Assembly: GCF_000631985.1 (NCBI RefSeq)
Contig: NZ_JFYN01000043.1
Location: forward strand, 62,001 to 126,000
Length of the DNA: 64,000 nucleotides
Direction: 5' to 3'
Source: Pseudomonas sp. RIT288
GTDB taxonomy: Bacteria; Pseudomonadota; Gammaproteobacteria; Pseudomonadales; Pseudomonadaceae
Shown: one piece after another, positions 50,905 through 62,185 of the stretch
Layout: every line of letters starts with the position of its first letter
How positions within the stretch are numbered: the stretch's first letter is position 1
Program-made: the position numbers and the translations under genes
Notes under the pieces: model-generated
Database searches by the model: none
The model's input: only the letters and a program-made list of their open reading frames with translations
What the model was told of the DNA's origin: nothing

Positions 50905-52332
50905 TCAGGCGATCTGCGCCTGGCTGCGCGCCAGCGATACGTCGGCGACCCGTACCGTGCGCCAGACGTTGTAGGCCATCAGCAGCATGCCGCTGAGGAA
51001 GAACACCCCGCCGGCAAAGCGCACGATGAACCCCGGATGACTGGCCTGCAGCGCTTCGACGAAGGAGTAGGTCAGCGTGCCGTCCTCGTTGATCGCCCGC
51101 CACATCAGGCCCTGAGTGATGCCGTTGACCCACATCGACGCGATGTACAGCACGGTGCCGATGGTCGCCAGCCAGAAGTGCAGGTTGATCAGCGGCGTGC
51201 TGTACATCTGCTCGCGGCCAAAGACTTTCGGCACCATGTGGTAGGTCGCGCCGAAGGTGATCATCGCCACCCAGCCCAAGGCCCCGGCGTGAACGTGGCC
51301 GATGGTCCAGTCGGTGTAGTGGGAGAGGGCGTTGACGGTTTTGATTGCCATCATCGGCCCTTCGAACGTCGACATGCCGTAGAACGCCAGCGACAGCACC
51401 AGGAAGCGCAGAATCGGGTCGGTGCGCAACTTATGCCAGGCACCCGACAAGGTCATCATGCCGTTGATCATCCCGCCCCAGCTCGGCGCCAGCAGGATCA
51501 GCGACATCGCCATGCCCAGCGACTGCGCCCAATCCGGCAGCGCGGTGTAGTGCAAGTGGTGCGGGCCGGCCCAGATGTACAGGGTGATCAGCGCCCAGAA
51601 ATGCACGATCGACAACCGATACGAATACACCGGGCGGTTGACCTGTTTCGGCACGAAGTAATACATCATTCCGAGGAAGCCGGTGGTCAGGAAGAAACCC
51701 ACAGCGTTATGGCCGTACCACCACTGCACCATGGCGTCGGTCGCCCCGGAATACACCGGATAGGATTTGAACCAGTCCACCGGGATCGACAGGTGATTGA
51801 CCACGTGCAACATGGCGATCACCAGAATGAACGCACCGAAAAACCAGTTGCCGACATAGATGTGTTTGGTCTTGCGCTGCACCACGGTGGTGAAAAACAC
51901 GATGGCATACGCGACCCAGACCACCGCCATCCACACCGCGCCGGAGAATTCGATCTCGGCGTATTCCTTGGTGGTGGTGTAGCCCATCGGCAGGGTGATC
52001 AGCATGATCACGATCACTGATTGCCAGCCCCAGAAGGTGAAGGCCGCGAGCTTGTCCGAATACAGGCGCACCTGGCAGGTGCGCTGCACCGCGTAGTAAC
52101 TGGCAGCGAATTGCGCGCTGCCGGCGAAACCGAAAATCACCAGGCTGGTGTGCAGTGGCCGCAAGCGGCCGAAGGTGGTCCAGGGCAGGTCAAGGTTCAT
52201 GTCCGGCCACACCAGTTGCGAGGCGATCCATACCCCCATCGCCATGCCGACGACACCCCAGAAAACTGTCGCGATAACGAATTGGCGGACGACCTTGTAG
52301 TTATAAGCCTGTCCGATTGTTGCTGTGCTCAT
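50905..52332 (-). CDS. ccoN: Orphan cbb3-type cytochrome c oxidase subunit I
   Basis: 475 residues from ATG 52332 (GGAAGAA six bases upstream); about twelve membrane helices. Heme and CuB ligands are visible: H in LRPLHTSLVIFGF, WWYGHNAVGFFLTTGF, GPHHLHY and IGHVHAGALGW. No ccoO or ccoP gene is nearby, so it must pair with subunits encoded elsewhere, as shown for orphan CcoN proteins of P. aeruginosa. The neighbours (CcoQ-like; divergent siroheme reductase plus DUF934) match P. aeruginosa ccoN4, PA4134, PA4130 and PA4129 as I recall them. Confidence 0.93.
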   Translation of the reverse strand: MSTATIGQAYNYKVVRQFVIATVFWGVVGMAMGVWIASQLVWPDMNLDLPWTTFGRLRPLHTSLVIFGFAGSAQFAASYYAVQRTCQVRLYSDKLAAFTFWGWQSVIVIMLITLPMGYTTTKEYAEIEFSGAVWMAVVWVAYAIVFFTTVVQRKTKHIYVGNWFFGAFILVIAMLHVVNHLSIPVDWFKSYPVYSGATDAMVQWWYGHNAVGFFLTTGFLGMMYYFVPKQVNRPVYSYRLSIVHFWALITLYIWAGPHHLHYTALPDWAQSLGMAMSLILLAPSWGGMINGMMTLSGAWHKLRTDPILRFLVLSLAFYGMSTFEGPMMAIKTVNALSHYTDWTIGHVHAGALGWVAMITFGATYHMVPKVFGREQMYSTPLINLHFWLATIGTVLYIASMWVNGITQGLMWRAINEDGTLTYSFVEALQASHPGFIVRFAGGVFFLSGMLLMAYNVWRTVRVADVSLARSQAQIA

Positions 52333-52608
52333 GGTCAGTTCTTCCACGGTTGCAAAGTCTTGCCAGGCCACCCGGTCTGGCACGAGCTGCACTGTAGGAA
52401 GACCACTGGAAACAAAACAGGCTCAGGAATCTTTCATTTGTACGGATCAGATTGAAGTGCTGCCTGCGGCGTTCTGCCACGCCCTGATACGGTTTTTATC
52501 GTTTCAGGTGAATCTGTTGCGTACTGCGCCGTAGGGCCATAGTGCTGGCAAAATCTGTAGGAGTGAGCCTGCAGGAATTGCGCACAATTCTGATGAGGTA
52601 GCCGCTGC
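52333..52608. promoter_or_regulatory. Divergent promoter region of ccoN and the siroheme reductase
   Basis: 276 bases. TTTGTACGGATCAG near 52436-52449 is a weak Anr/Fnr-like site (7 of 10 consensus bases). A single class B REP half (CTGTAGGAGTGAGCCTGCAG) lies at 52555-52574. Otherwise no gene. Confidence 0.3.
52555..52575. repeat. REP element, class B, single arm
   Basis: CTGTAGGAGTGAGCCTGCAG without a mirrored partner, 34 bases before the reductase ATG. Confidence 0.6.
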
Positions 52609-54278
<1,670 letters not shown>

Positions 54279-54282
<4 letters not shown>

Positions 54283-54758
54283 ACAATCTGCTGCGCCTGG
54301 AGCAAGGTGTTGCGCGGCTGATCGAAGACGATCCGTGGACGCTGATCCGCGAGCCGGAGCAGGGCAGGCCGCAAGGATTGCTGATCCTGCCGCTGGCGCA
54401 CTGGCTGCAATCACCTTCGACTCACGCGGTGTGGCTGGGGCCGGACGATGAAGTCGAAAGCGTGGTGCCGTGGCTGGCCTCGCTGCCGCTGATTGCCCTG
54501 GATTTTCCGAGCTTTCGCGACGGACGCGCCTACAGTCAGGCGTATCTGCTGCGCAGCCGGTTTGGCTGGGCCGGCGAGTTGCGGGCGATTGGCGATGTGC
54601 TGCGTGATCAACTCAGCCATATGCGTCAGTGCGGGTTCGACAGCTTTGCGGTGCGCGAGGACAAGTCGGCCGAGGATGCCCTGAAGGGACTGGCCGGCAT
54701 GAGCGTGCTGTACGGCCGCTCGGTAATAGAACCACGGCCGTTGTTTCGCAGACGCTGA
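54279..54758 (+). CDS. DUF934 family protein
   Basis: 159 residues; the ATG overlaps the reductase stop (ATGA), indicating translational coupling. LIALDFPSFRDGRAYSQAYL, LRSRFGWAGELRAIGDVLRD and QLSHMRQCGFDSF are the DUF934/CysX-like signature. Always found with siroheme sulfite reductases; presumed accessory or electron-transfer assistant. Confidence 0.9.
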
Positions 54759-54766
54759 AGACTCGG

Positions 54767-54894
54767 TGGCGAGGGAGCTTGCTCCCGCTGGAGTGCGCAG
54801 CACTCCCAAACAGGCATGATGCGATCCGTCAGATAAATCGCGTTGTCTGGTTTGGGGCGGCTTCGCCACCCAGCGGGAGCAAGCTCCCTCGCCA
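54767..54894. repeat. REP element, class C doublet with internal hairpin
   Basis: TGGCGAGGGAGCTTGCTCCC then GCTGG, mirrored CCAGCGGGAGCAAGCTCCCT then CGCCA. A small extra hairpin GAGTGCGCAGCACTC lies next to the left arm. A third REP family in this window. Confidence 0.85.
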
Positions 54895-55042
54895 CAGGTG
54901 TTTTGCGGTGACAAGCAAGGGAAACCCTTACATCCCGCACCATTCCCGGATTTTTCCTTGGGTCGATGCTGGCCTTTTGGTAGAGTCGCCGTCGCCAGCG
55001 GGTTTTCGGCTGGACGACGGAACGAAGAAGGGAGTCTGGGTA

Positions 55043-56017
55043 GTGAGTGCGGGCAAAAAGATTTTGGGCCTCACGGCGTTGCTGTTGATGCTGACGCTGT
55101 GGGCCAGTTACTTCTATGTGTTCAAGGAAAACCGCGACGGCCAGTTGGGCGGCGCCGGTGAAAGCACCGCGTGGTGCGGCGCGCCGCCGTCCACCGAAGC
55201 GGCGCTGTTGGGCAAGGATCAATTGACCTTGCGGGTCACCAACAACCTGCGCGGCGAGTTCATGCTCAGTGGCTCGCTGGTGGTCTCCGAACGCACCTTC
55301 AACCGCTACGATCTGGGCCGCAACGAACTGCGTCTGCGCCTGGAACCGTTGCAGTGGTCGTATGGCGTCACGCCGATCTTCCTCGAACAGGTCAAGGTCC
55401 AGCCGCTGAGCCGCAACCTCGCCTCGCCGACCAAAAGCGCCTACGCCGAGCTTGAGCCACGGCCGATCGGCGTGCAGGGCCAGGTCACCGAATTCCCCTT
55501 CGACACCTATCGCTACGGCTACAAACCGGTGCTGTATTACCTCAAGGGCAGCGAGCGCATCGACCTGCGCTTCAAGAACATCACCACGCTGATGGACATG
55601 TCCAACACCTTCACGCCGATCCAGAAGTACAACCGCGTCGAGTACATCAACGAGAAAAACTCGATGATCCGCGACGAGGACTACAAGGCCTACGGCCCGC
55701 ACGAGTGCGCGTTCAGCGTCGAGCGCAAAGGCTCGTTCAAGGTCGTGGTGCTGTTGTTCCTGCTGGTGCTGTGCCTGCCGCTGCTGCACGTGTTCTATCG
55801 CGACGAGCCGGGGATCGACTTCCTCGCCACGCTGGTGACGATTGCCGTGGTACGGGTGCTGCTGGTGGGGCCGGTGCAGGACTTCCAGTTGTACAACATC
55901 GACTTCCTGTTCGGCGCGGCGATCCTGCTGGTGGGCTCGGTATCGCTGATCAAGGCGATGCGCGCCAACAGCCGGCGCGAGATGGCCTTGAAGAGCGGGG
56001 CAACGTCTTCCTGGTGA
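55043..56017 (+). CDS. Predicted membrane protein with large periplasmic domain
   Basis: 324 residues from GTG 55043 (AAGGGAG eight bases upstream). One N-terminal helix (ILGLTALLLMLTLWASYFYV), a beta-rich exoplasmic domain of about 200 residues with TEFPFDTYRYGYKPVLYYL, then three helices near the C-terminus (VVVLLFLLVLCLPLLHVFY first). Architecture and the FPFDxY motif recall DUF4436, but I am not sure. No functional clue from neighbours. Confidence 0.75.
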   Translation: MSAGKKILGLTALLLMLTLWASYFYVFKENRDGQLGGAGESTAWCGAPPSTEAALLGKDQLTLRVTNNLRGEFMLSGSLVVSERTFNRYDLGRNELRLRLEPLQWSYGVTPIFLEQVKVQPLSRNLASPTKSAYAELEPRPIGVQGQVTEFPFDTYRYGYKPVLYYLKGSERIDLRFKNITTLMDMSNTFTPIQKYNRVEYINEKNSMIRDEDYKAYGPHECAFSVERKGSFKVVVLLFLLVLCLPLLHVFYRDEPGIDFLATLVTIAVVRVLLVGPVQDFQLYNIDFLFGAAILLVGSVSLIKAMRANSRREMALKSGATSSW

Positions 56018-56036
56018 TGCGGCCCTGAACATGACC

Positions 56037-56123
56037 CTGTAGGAGCTGCCGCAGGCTGCGATCTTTTGATGTTGCTTTTAAAAAACAAGATCAAAGGATC
56101 GCAGCCTGCGGCAACTCCTACAG
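56037..56123. repeat. REP element, class A doublet
   Basis: CTGTAGGAGCTGCCGCAGG into CTGCGATCTTTTGA, mirrored TCAAAGGATCGCAG into CCTGCGGCAACTCCTACAG. Confidence 0.9.
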
Positions 56124-56129
56124 GGCGCT

Positions 56130-58490
56130 TTATTTCAGCGCCGGATCGCTCATGTTCATCTTCTTCCACCCCTGCAGCAGCACCTGCGCCTTCGGCTCCT
56201 GGCCGTTTTCCAGGTAGTACTGGATCAGCGACAGCCGAGCATTGCGGTTCGTCGGTTGCACCTTGAGCAAGCGCTCCAGCTCGTCACACGCCTCAGTCAC
56301 CTTGCCACTGTCGTGCAACGCCACCGCCAGCACATATCCGTACTGCGCGTTCTGCGGCTCCAGTTGCGCGGCTTTGTGCAGCGCGGTCATGGCTTCGGCA
56401 GTCTTGCCGGCGCGGATCAATGACAGACCACGGGTGTGCTGTAACAACGCAACCTCCGGGTGTGCCTTGAGGCTGTTGTCGAGCAGGGTTTGCGCTTCCT
56501 GTCCCCGGCCATTGGCCTCCAGCCATTGCACCAGCGTCACCAGTGCCGGGTAGAAATCCGGATCGCGTTTGAGTGCCGTGCGCAGCAATCCTTCGACCTC
56601 GGCAGCGCGGCCATTGGCCTGATACAACATCGCCAGATTCAGGTTGGCCTCGGCCCGTTCCGCGAGATTGTTCTGCACCGCCTCATACTCGGCAATCGCC
56701 GCGTCCCAATTGGCCTGGGCGGCGCCGAGGCCGTTGTTGCGCGCAACGCTGAGCAGGTCCCGCGCCGCGACGATGCGCACGGCTTTCACCGGATCGCCGA
56801 GCAGTGGTGTCAGCAACGACGCGCGCTCGGCGGGTGGCAGGAAGGCACTGATCGCCCGCACTGCGCTTTCGCGAACCTGCGGTGCCGGATTCTGCAGATC
56901 CCGGGTCGCCAGTTTCAAGGCCTGATCGCTTGGGTACAGCGGCAGTTCAGCCAGTAACGTCGCACGCTGAATCGCTGGCAGATCGCTGCGCTGCAACTGC
57001 TCATACAAGGCGTTCGCTGCACCGGGCTGGCCGTTGCGGATCAGCCACAGGCTCTCGTCATAGCGAGGTGCCTGCGGGGCAGTCGCGGAAGCATTCCACA
57101 ACTTGAACTGCGCGGTGACCTTGTCGCCGGCCTTGCCCTGATGACAGCTCAGGCAAGCGTCGGGCGTACCGAGTTTCTGCGCGCGTTCCGGGTTGGGAAT
57201 GCTGAAGCTGTGATCATGGCGCCAGTCGTTGCCCATGTAGAACTTGCCGGGCATGTGGCAATCCACGCACTGCGAGCCGGGCTGGCCCGGGGCGTGGCGG
57301 GTGTGTTCGATGGAATCGTAGTTCTTCGCTTGCAGGCCCTTGCCGTCGACGCCTGCGACCGAAGTCTTGCCCGCCGTGTTGTGGCACTGCAGACACACGG
57401 CGTTGCCCGGTGCCTTGAGTTCAGTGCTGTGCGGATTGTGGCAGTTGCTGCAGCGCACACCCTTGTCGAACATTTTGCTCTGCAGGAACGAGCCGTGCTC
57501 GAACACTTCATCCTTGATCTTGCCGTCCAGCGCATACAGTTCGCGGGTGAGGGTGCTCGGCAGGTAGTCGTCCATCAAGCGCTTGCCGACGGTGTAGCCA
57601 TCGCCCAGTGGTGCACGGCGAGCATGGCAGCGGGCACAGGTTTCGATCTCGACGCTGGCGTTCTTGTCCTTGAGGTCGACGACGAAACCCTTGCGGATCA
57701 GGTCGTCTTTTTTCTGCGCCCATTGCAGGTGATTCGATGCCGGGCCGTGGCAGGCCTGACAGCCGACGCCGAGGCTGTTCCACTGACTGTCGAACGTATT
57801 GCTGGCCGCATCGAAATTACGCTTGAAACCGGTGGTGTGGCACTCGACGCACATGAAGTTGGCGTTCTGGCTCGGCTTGCTCCAGTGCAGCGGATTCTTG
57901 AAGTTCACGCCCTGGCCGGGGTAGAGGTGAAACCAGCGGTGTTTCTCGGTATCCCAGGCCACACCGAGCGCCTGCAAACGGCCTTCGCCGACCTCGATCA
58001 GGTATTGCTGCAACGGTGCGATGCCGAAGGTGTAGGCGACTTTGAAGTCAGCGTTCTTGCCATCGATGCCGGGGGTATTGACCCAGAACTCGTCGCCCTT
58101 GCGTGAGAAGCGGGTGGTCTCGTTTTCGGCCTTGAAGGTGACGTTGTTGAAGTCGCCGAGCAGGGTTTCACTATTCGCTGCCTGCATCGCCAATTGGTGA
58201 TGCGAGCCTTGCCAGTCCTTGACCTGCTCGGTGTGACAGCCTTGGCATTGTTGTTCATCGACCATGGTCGCAGGCTGCTGCGCCGGCGGATGCGGTTTGG
58301 CGACGACGGGCGCCACCGCGCTGATCGGCGGGGCCGTGTACGGCGCGGGCGCGGGGCTGAACAGAAACCAGCCAATTCCTGCCACTGCGGCCAGCAGCAC
58401 GCCGATGGCGAGGGGGAACAGGTAACGTGAAGGGGACGGTCGGGGCGAATCGGGATCAGGCTGTACGACTTTATTTTTATGCTTGGGCAT
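56130..58490 (-). CDS. Octaheme cytochrome c with HEAT-like and TPR C-terminal domains
   Basis: 786 residues from ATG 58490 (GGAAG five bases upstream; ATG 58502 possible). A signal anchor (LFPLAIGVLLAAVAGIGWFL) puts the protein in the periplasm. Eight CxxCH motifs are present: CQGCH, CVECH, CQACH, CARCH, CSNCH, CLQCH, CVDCH and CLSCH. The C-terminal half contains a HEAT-like stretch (RESAVRAISAFLPPAERASL) and at least four TPR units. Resembles the cytochrome c554 / NrfB-like superfamily proteins joined to TPRs, common in proteobacteria and uncharacterised. Divergent from a lipoprotein gene. Confidence 0.9.
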   Translation of the reverse strand: MPKHKNKVVQPDPDSPRPSPSRYLFPLAIGVLLAAVAGIGWFLFSPAPAPYTAPPISAVAPVVAKPHPPAQQPATMVDEQQCQGCHTEQVKDWQGSHHQLAMQAANSETLLGDFNNVTFKAENETTRFSRKGDEFWVNTPGIDGKNADFKVAYTFGIAPLQQYLIEVGEGRLQALGVAWDTEKHRWFHLYPGQGVNFKNPLHWSKPSQNANFMCVECHTTGFKRNFDAASNTFDSQWNSLGVGCQACHGPASNHLQWAQKKDDLIRKGFVVDLKDKNASVEIETCARCHARRAPLGDGYTVGKRLMDDYLPSTLTRELYALDGKIKDEVFEHGSFLQSKMFDKGVRCSNCHNPHSTELKAPGNAVCLQCHNTAGKTSVAGVDGKGLQAKNYDSIEHTRHAPGQPGSQCVDCHMPGKFYMGNDWRHDHSFSIPNPERAQKLGTPDACLSCHQGKAGDKVTAQFKLWNASATAPQAPRYDESLWLIRNGQPGAANALYEQLQRSDLPAIQRATLLAELPLYPSDQALKLATRDLQNPAPQVRESAVRAISAFLPPAERASLLTPLLGDPVKAVRIVAARDLLSVARNNGLGAAQANWDAAIAEYEAVQNNLAERAEANLNLAMLYQANGRAAEVEGLLRTALKRDPDFYPALVTLVQWLEANGRGQEAQTLLDNSLKAHPEVALLQHTRGLSLIRAGKTAEAMTALHKAAQLEPQNAQYGYVLAVALHDSGKVTEACDELERLLKVQPTNRNARLSLIQYYLENGQEPKAQVLLQGWKKMNMSDPALK

Positions 58491-58704
58491 TACGACTTCC
58501 ATGGTCCAGGTGCATTGGCCTGCTGGCGTGCATTCAAGCTTGATGCAGCTTTGCCGGATGCCCGGCGTCTGTCAAACGCCGGTTGTGAAGCAGTGCCCGG
58601 TCTCGTGCGAATTTTGTGGTTTTCAATCGCAATCGCCGGAGTTTTAGCTATACCTGTAACTCCCCCAACGCAATAGATTCAGGCCTTCTGACAGGAGTTA
58701 CAGC

Positions 58705-59379
58705 ATGAAGCTAGCAGTAATGATGGGCACCCTTTGCATCGCCACCCTTGGGGTGGTGGGTTGCTCCAGCAAAACCGTCGCTCCCGATGAGTATTCCGGC
58801 TTTCTCAAGGACTACAGCCAGCTCAAGGAGGCCAAATCGCCGTCCGGTGCCGAGGTGATGCGCTGGATCGATCCGAAGGTCGACATCAGCAAGTTCACCA
58901 GCGTGTACATCGAGCCAACCCAGCTCTATCCAAAGCCGCAACCGACCGCAAAGATTTCGCAGCAGACCCTCAACGGCATCACCTCCTATTACGATCAGGC
59001 GCTCAAGCGTGAAATCAGCAAGGATCTGCCGTTGGCCAACGGCCCCGGCCCTGGGGTGATTGTGGTGCGAGCGGCGATCACTGCCGTGAGCAGCAAGACC
59101 GAAGGCCTGCAGGTGTATGAAGTGATTCCGGTTGCGCTGGTCGCGGCAGCGGTCAGCACTGCCAGCGGTATCCGCGATCAGGAAACCACCCTGGCCACCG
59201 AAGCGGTGTTCCTCGACGGTGCGAGCAACAAGGTCGTGGCGCAAGTGGTGCGCAAAGGCACCGGTAAACCACTGGAAAATGAAACCCAGGCGATGAAGGC
59301 CAGCGACGTCAAACCGGTGATTGATGGTTGGGCGAATGACATGCATCAGATGTATCTGAAACTCAAGTCCAGCAAATAA
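58705..59379 (+). CDS. DUF3313-family lipoprotein
   Basis: 224 residues; the lipobox VVGC is at residues 17-20. Sequence YSGFLKDYSQLKEAKSPSGA, DPKVDISKFTSVYIEPTQLY and the Ala/Val-rich IPVALVAAAVSTASGIRDQE match DUF3313 outer-membrane lipoproteins. ACAGGAG lies seven bases before the ATG. Function unknown. Confidence 0.85.
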   Translation: MKLAVMMGTLCIATLGVVGCSSKTVAPDEYSGFLKDYSQLKEAKSPSGAEVMRWIDPKVDISKFTSVYIEPTQLYPKPQPTAKISQQTLNGITSYYDQALKREISKDLPLANGPGPGVIVVRAAITAVSSKTEGLQVYEVIPVALVAAAVSTASGIRDQETTLATEAVFLDGASNKVVAQVVRKGTGKPLENETQAMKASDVKPVIDGWANDMHQMYLKLKSSK

Positions 59380-59389
59380 CCCCGGGTCC

Positions 59390-59476
59390 CTGTAGGCGCT
59401 GCCGCAGGCTGCGATCTTTTGACTTTGTTTTTAAAGATCAAGATCGACAGATCGCAGCCTGCGGCAGCTCCTACAG
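59390..59476. repeat. REP element, class A doublet
   Basis: CTGTAGGCGCTGCCGCAGG into CTGCGATCTTTTGA, mirrored GACAGATCGCAG into CCTGCGGCAGCTCCTACAG. Ten bases before the convergent stop at 59486. Confidence 0.88.
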
Positions 59477-59485
59477 AGGGCAGCA

Positions 59486-61990
59486 TTACTGCCCCACAAA
59501 CCACCGGAAATACGGGTTCGCCCGATCCCCCTGCATCACCTCGCGAATATCCCGCCCCCACGCATCCCGATCACCGTCATACGCATGCAGGCTGGCGCGG
59601 TAAAACTGCATCAGGCGCTGGCGGTGCGTCTCCAGTCGCTCAGTGAACCCGGCCTCGGCATTCACCAGCGGTGGCGGCACATACAGATCCAATAGCGCCG
59701 GCAGCACCCGGGTGATTTCCTTGCTGCGCACCCACGGTGCGTATTCGATTCGGGGCTGATCGTCAGTCACTGCCGGCGCATTCGCCGCAAAGCGCTCAAG
59801 GCCTGCGCGGTCGGTGACCCAGGTCGCGAGCAACGCTGGGGCCGAGCCAATCCCGACATCCTGCAAGGTGCTGCGCACGCTGGCCTGCTGGAAGCGCTCG
59901 GTGATTTTCGCCGCGTCCAGCTCCATCGGTTGCAGCGAACCGACCAGCAGCATCTCGTGGAACTCGCTGGTCCACAGCGAGGCATACGGGAACACGTCGA
60001 GAAAGCTGCGCACCAGTGAACGCGAATCGTCGATGTTCTGGGTGGGCAACGGTAGCCACTGTGCGGCGATGCCTTGTTGTGCCAGGCGACTGGCCGCCAA
60101 CTGGTAGAAGTCCCGCGAGTACAGATTGACCACACCGGCCGCCGATGGCGGTGGCGGTTCGAGGGTGATCAGGTCGTAGGTTTGCGCACTGCGCAGCAGT
60201 TCCTGACGACCATCGCGCAGGCGCACATCGACACCAGGATCGCTGGCGGCGTTGAAGTTGCCCTTGAACAGCGGCGCGGCCTTGACCACCGATGGCAGCA
60301 GCTCGGCGACCACCCGCTGTTCCAGCCCCGGATAGCGCAGCAGCGCGCCGGCGGTGATCCCGGTGCCGAAGCCGATCACCAGCGTCGAACGCGGCTCGCC
60401 GTTGTGGATCAGCAGTGGCAGCAGCGCCTGGATGCGCATGTAACGCAGCGACGGCATGGCATCGCCGGTATTGGACACGCCCTGAATGTACAAACGGTGG
60501 AAGGTGTTCTCACCACGGCCCTGAGCGACCACCGCCACGGTGCCGCCACGGCCTTCTTCGTAGAACGCCAGCGTGCCGTTGCGTGCTCCGGGCAGCAGAC
60601 TGGCAAGTTTGTCGGCCGGCGTCAGTACGGCCAGTGCCACTGAAATCAGTCCCAGCGCGACCACCGCCTGACGCCGACCTTTTTTGACGTGGTGGCCCTT
60701 GCGCACGGCCACGTAGCCGATGCCGGCCGCGATGATTGCCAGCAAGCCCAGCGTGCGCACCAGACCCAGCAGCGGGATCAGCAGAAAACCGCAGAGCATC
60801 ACCCCGACAATCCCGCCCAGCGTGTTGAACGCGACGACGGCACCGACGTCGCGACCGACGCGCTCACGCCCCACACTCAAGCGCAGCGCCAGTGGAAACG
60901 CCGCGCCGAGCAACAGCGTCGGCACGAACACGATGCTCAGCGCTGCCCCTGCGAAACGTGCGCTCATACCGACCAGTTCGCTGGCGCCCAAGGCCAGCAG
61001 CCAGCTCTCGGCCTGACTCTGGGCCAACACCAGCCAGCGCCCGAGCAGGGTGATTTCCAGCAAGGCGATCAGCCCGGCGCCGGCAATCAACAAACCGAAC
61101 ACACCCCACGGATCGCGAATGCGCTCGACGCGACGGGCGAGCAGGACGCTGCCGATGAACAGCCCGGCCAGATATGTGGCGAGCACCACGGCAAACGCGT
61201 AGGTGCGGGTGCTCATGAACTGCACGATCGACTGCGACCAGACCACTTCATAACCCAGCGCCACGCCGCCGGCGATGGCGTACAGCCACAACGCAGTGCG
61301 ATCCGCGGCTGTCTCGGTGTGATGTTTGACCGGGGCCGCAATCGGCATCGGATGCTGACGCTGCAACCATAGCGCAGCGGCCGCGGCCAGCAGATTGAGC
61401 ATCGCCGCAAACAACGCACTGCCGCGTACACCGAGGGTGGCGATCAGCACGAACGCGGCGAGCAGGGTGCCGACAATTGCGCCCAGGGTGTTGGCCGCAT
61501 ACAACTGACCGCCGGCCCTGCCCGGATCAGCCGCCAGCGAGCGCACCAATACCGGCAGCGTGCCGCCCATCAATACCGCCGGAATGCCCACCAGAGCGAA
61601 TGGCAAAAGCCAGGCCAGGAGACCGACATGACCTTGCAGCCAGGCAAACGGGCTCGCCGCCAGGCTCATGGCAACCGTGGCGCCAACACCAAGAATCGCC
61701 ACCAGTATTTCCAGCCCGGCGTAGAGCAGCACCGGTTGCTGCAAGCGATCAGCCCAACGCCCGAACAGCCAGCCACCGATGGCCAGCCCGGCGAAAAACG
61801 CGCTGATGCCGGTGGTGATGGCATAGACCTCGACGCCGACCACCAGCGACAACTGCTTGATCCACAGCACCTGATACACCAGCGCGGCGGCGCCGGAGAT
61901 GCACAGCAGCAGGGCAGGGATCAGCAGCGCCGGGGTGGTGGCTTGGGTGGTGGGTATGGCCGACGGCTTGCTGGCGATACGTGAGGGCAT
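59486..61990 (-). CDS. Fused MFS-like transporter / spermidine synthase-like protein
   Basis: 834 residues. About fourteen membrane helices in the first 480 residues (ALLLCISGAAALVYQVLWIK; ALVGIPAVLMGGTLPVLVRS). The C-terminal soluble domain has a class I methyltransferase/spermidine synthase fold: STLVIGFGTGITAGALLRYP, DLITLEPPPPSAAGVVNLYS. The aspartate of true spermidine synthases near the product loop is replaced by Glu in LEPPPP, so polyamine synthesis is uncertain. Large fusions of this kind are widespread and uncharacterised. Confidence 0.85.
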   Translation of the reverse strand: MPSRIASKPSAIPTTQATTPALLIPALLLCISGAAALVYQVLWIKQLSLVVGVEVYAITTGISAFFAGLAIGGWLFGRWADRLQQPVLLYAGLEILVAILGVGATVAMSLAASPFAWLQGHVGLLAWLLPFALVGIPAVLMGGTLPVLVRSLAADPGRAGGQLYAANTLGAIVGTLLAAFVLIATLGVRGSALFAAMLNLLAAAAALWLQRQHPMPIAAPVKHHTETAADRTALWLYAIAGGVALGYEVVWSQSIVQFMSTRTYAFAVVLATYLAGLFIGSVLLARRVERIRDPWGVFGLLIAGAGLIALLEITLLGRWLVLAQSQAESWLLALGASELVGMSARFAGAALSIVFVPTLLLGAAFPLALRLSVGRERVGRDVGAVVAFNTLGGIVGVMLCGFLLIPLLGLVRTLGLLAIIAAGIGYVAVRKGHHVKKGRRQAVVALGLISVALAVLTPADKLASLLPGARNGTLAFYEEGRGGTVAVVAQGRGENTFHRLYIQGVSNTGDAMPSLRYMRIQALLPLLIHNGEPRSTLVIGFGTGITAGALLRYPGLEQRVVAELLPSVVKAAPLFKGNFNAASDPGVDVRLRDGRQELLRSAQTYDLITLEPPPPSAAGVVNLYSRDFYQLAASRLAQQGIAAQWLPLPTQNIDDSRSLVRSFLDVFPYASLWTSEFHEMLLVGSLQPMELDAAKITERFQQASVRSTLQDVGIGSAPALLATWVTDRAGLERFAANAPAVTDDQPRIEYAPWVRSKEITRVLPALLDLYVPPPLVNAEAGFTERLETHRQRLMQFYRASLHAYDGDRDAWGRDIREVMQGDRANPYFRWFVGQ

Positions 61991-62040
61991 GCGGATTGCC
62001 TTATTTCAATTCGGAAAGTGCTGTGACGGTGCCGGCCTCT

Positions 62041-62113
62041 TCGCGAGCAGGCTCGCTCCCACTGGGGATTTGTGGTGGACACAAGTCCAGTGTGGGAGTG
62101 AGCCTGCTCGCGA
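62041..62113. repeat. REP element, class B doublet
   Basis: TCGCGAGCAGGCTCGCTCCC then ACTGG, mirrored CCAGTGTGGGAGTGAGCCT then GCTCGCGA. It lies between the transporter and sulfatase genes. Confidence 0.85.
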
Positions 62114-62185
62114 TCGGGGCCAACAAGGTCCCAAGTGAAGAATCAGGACCACCCGCCGATGAGGGCGGGCGGCAGTTCAACGGTC

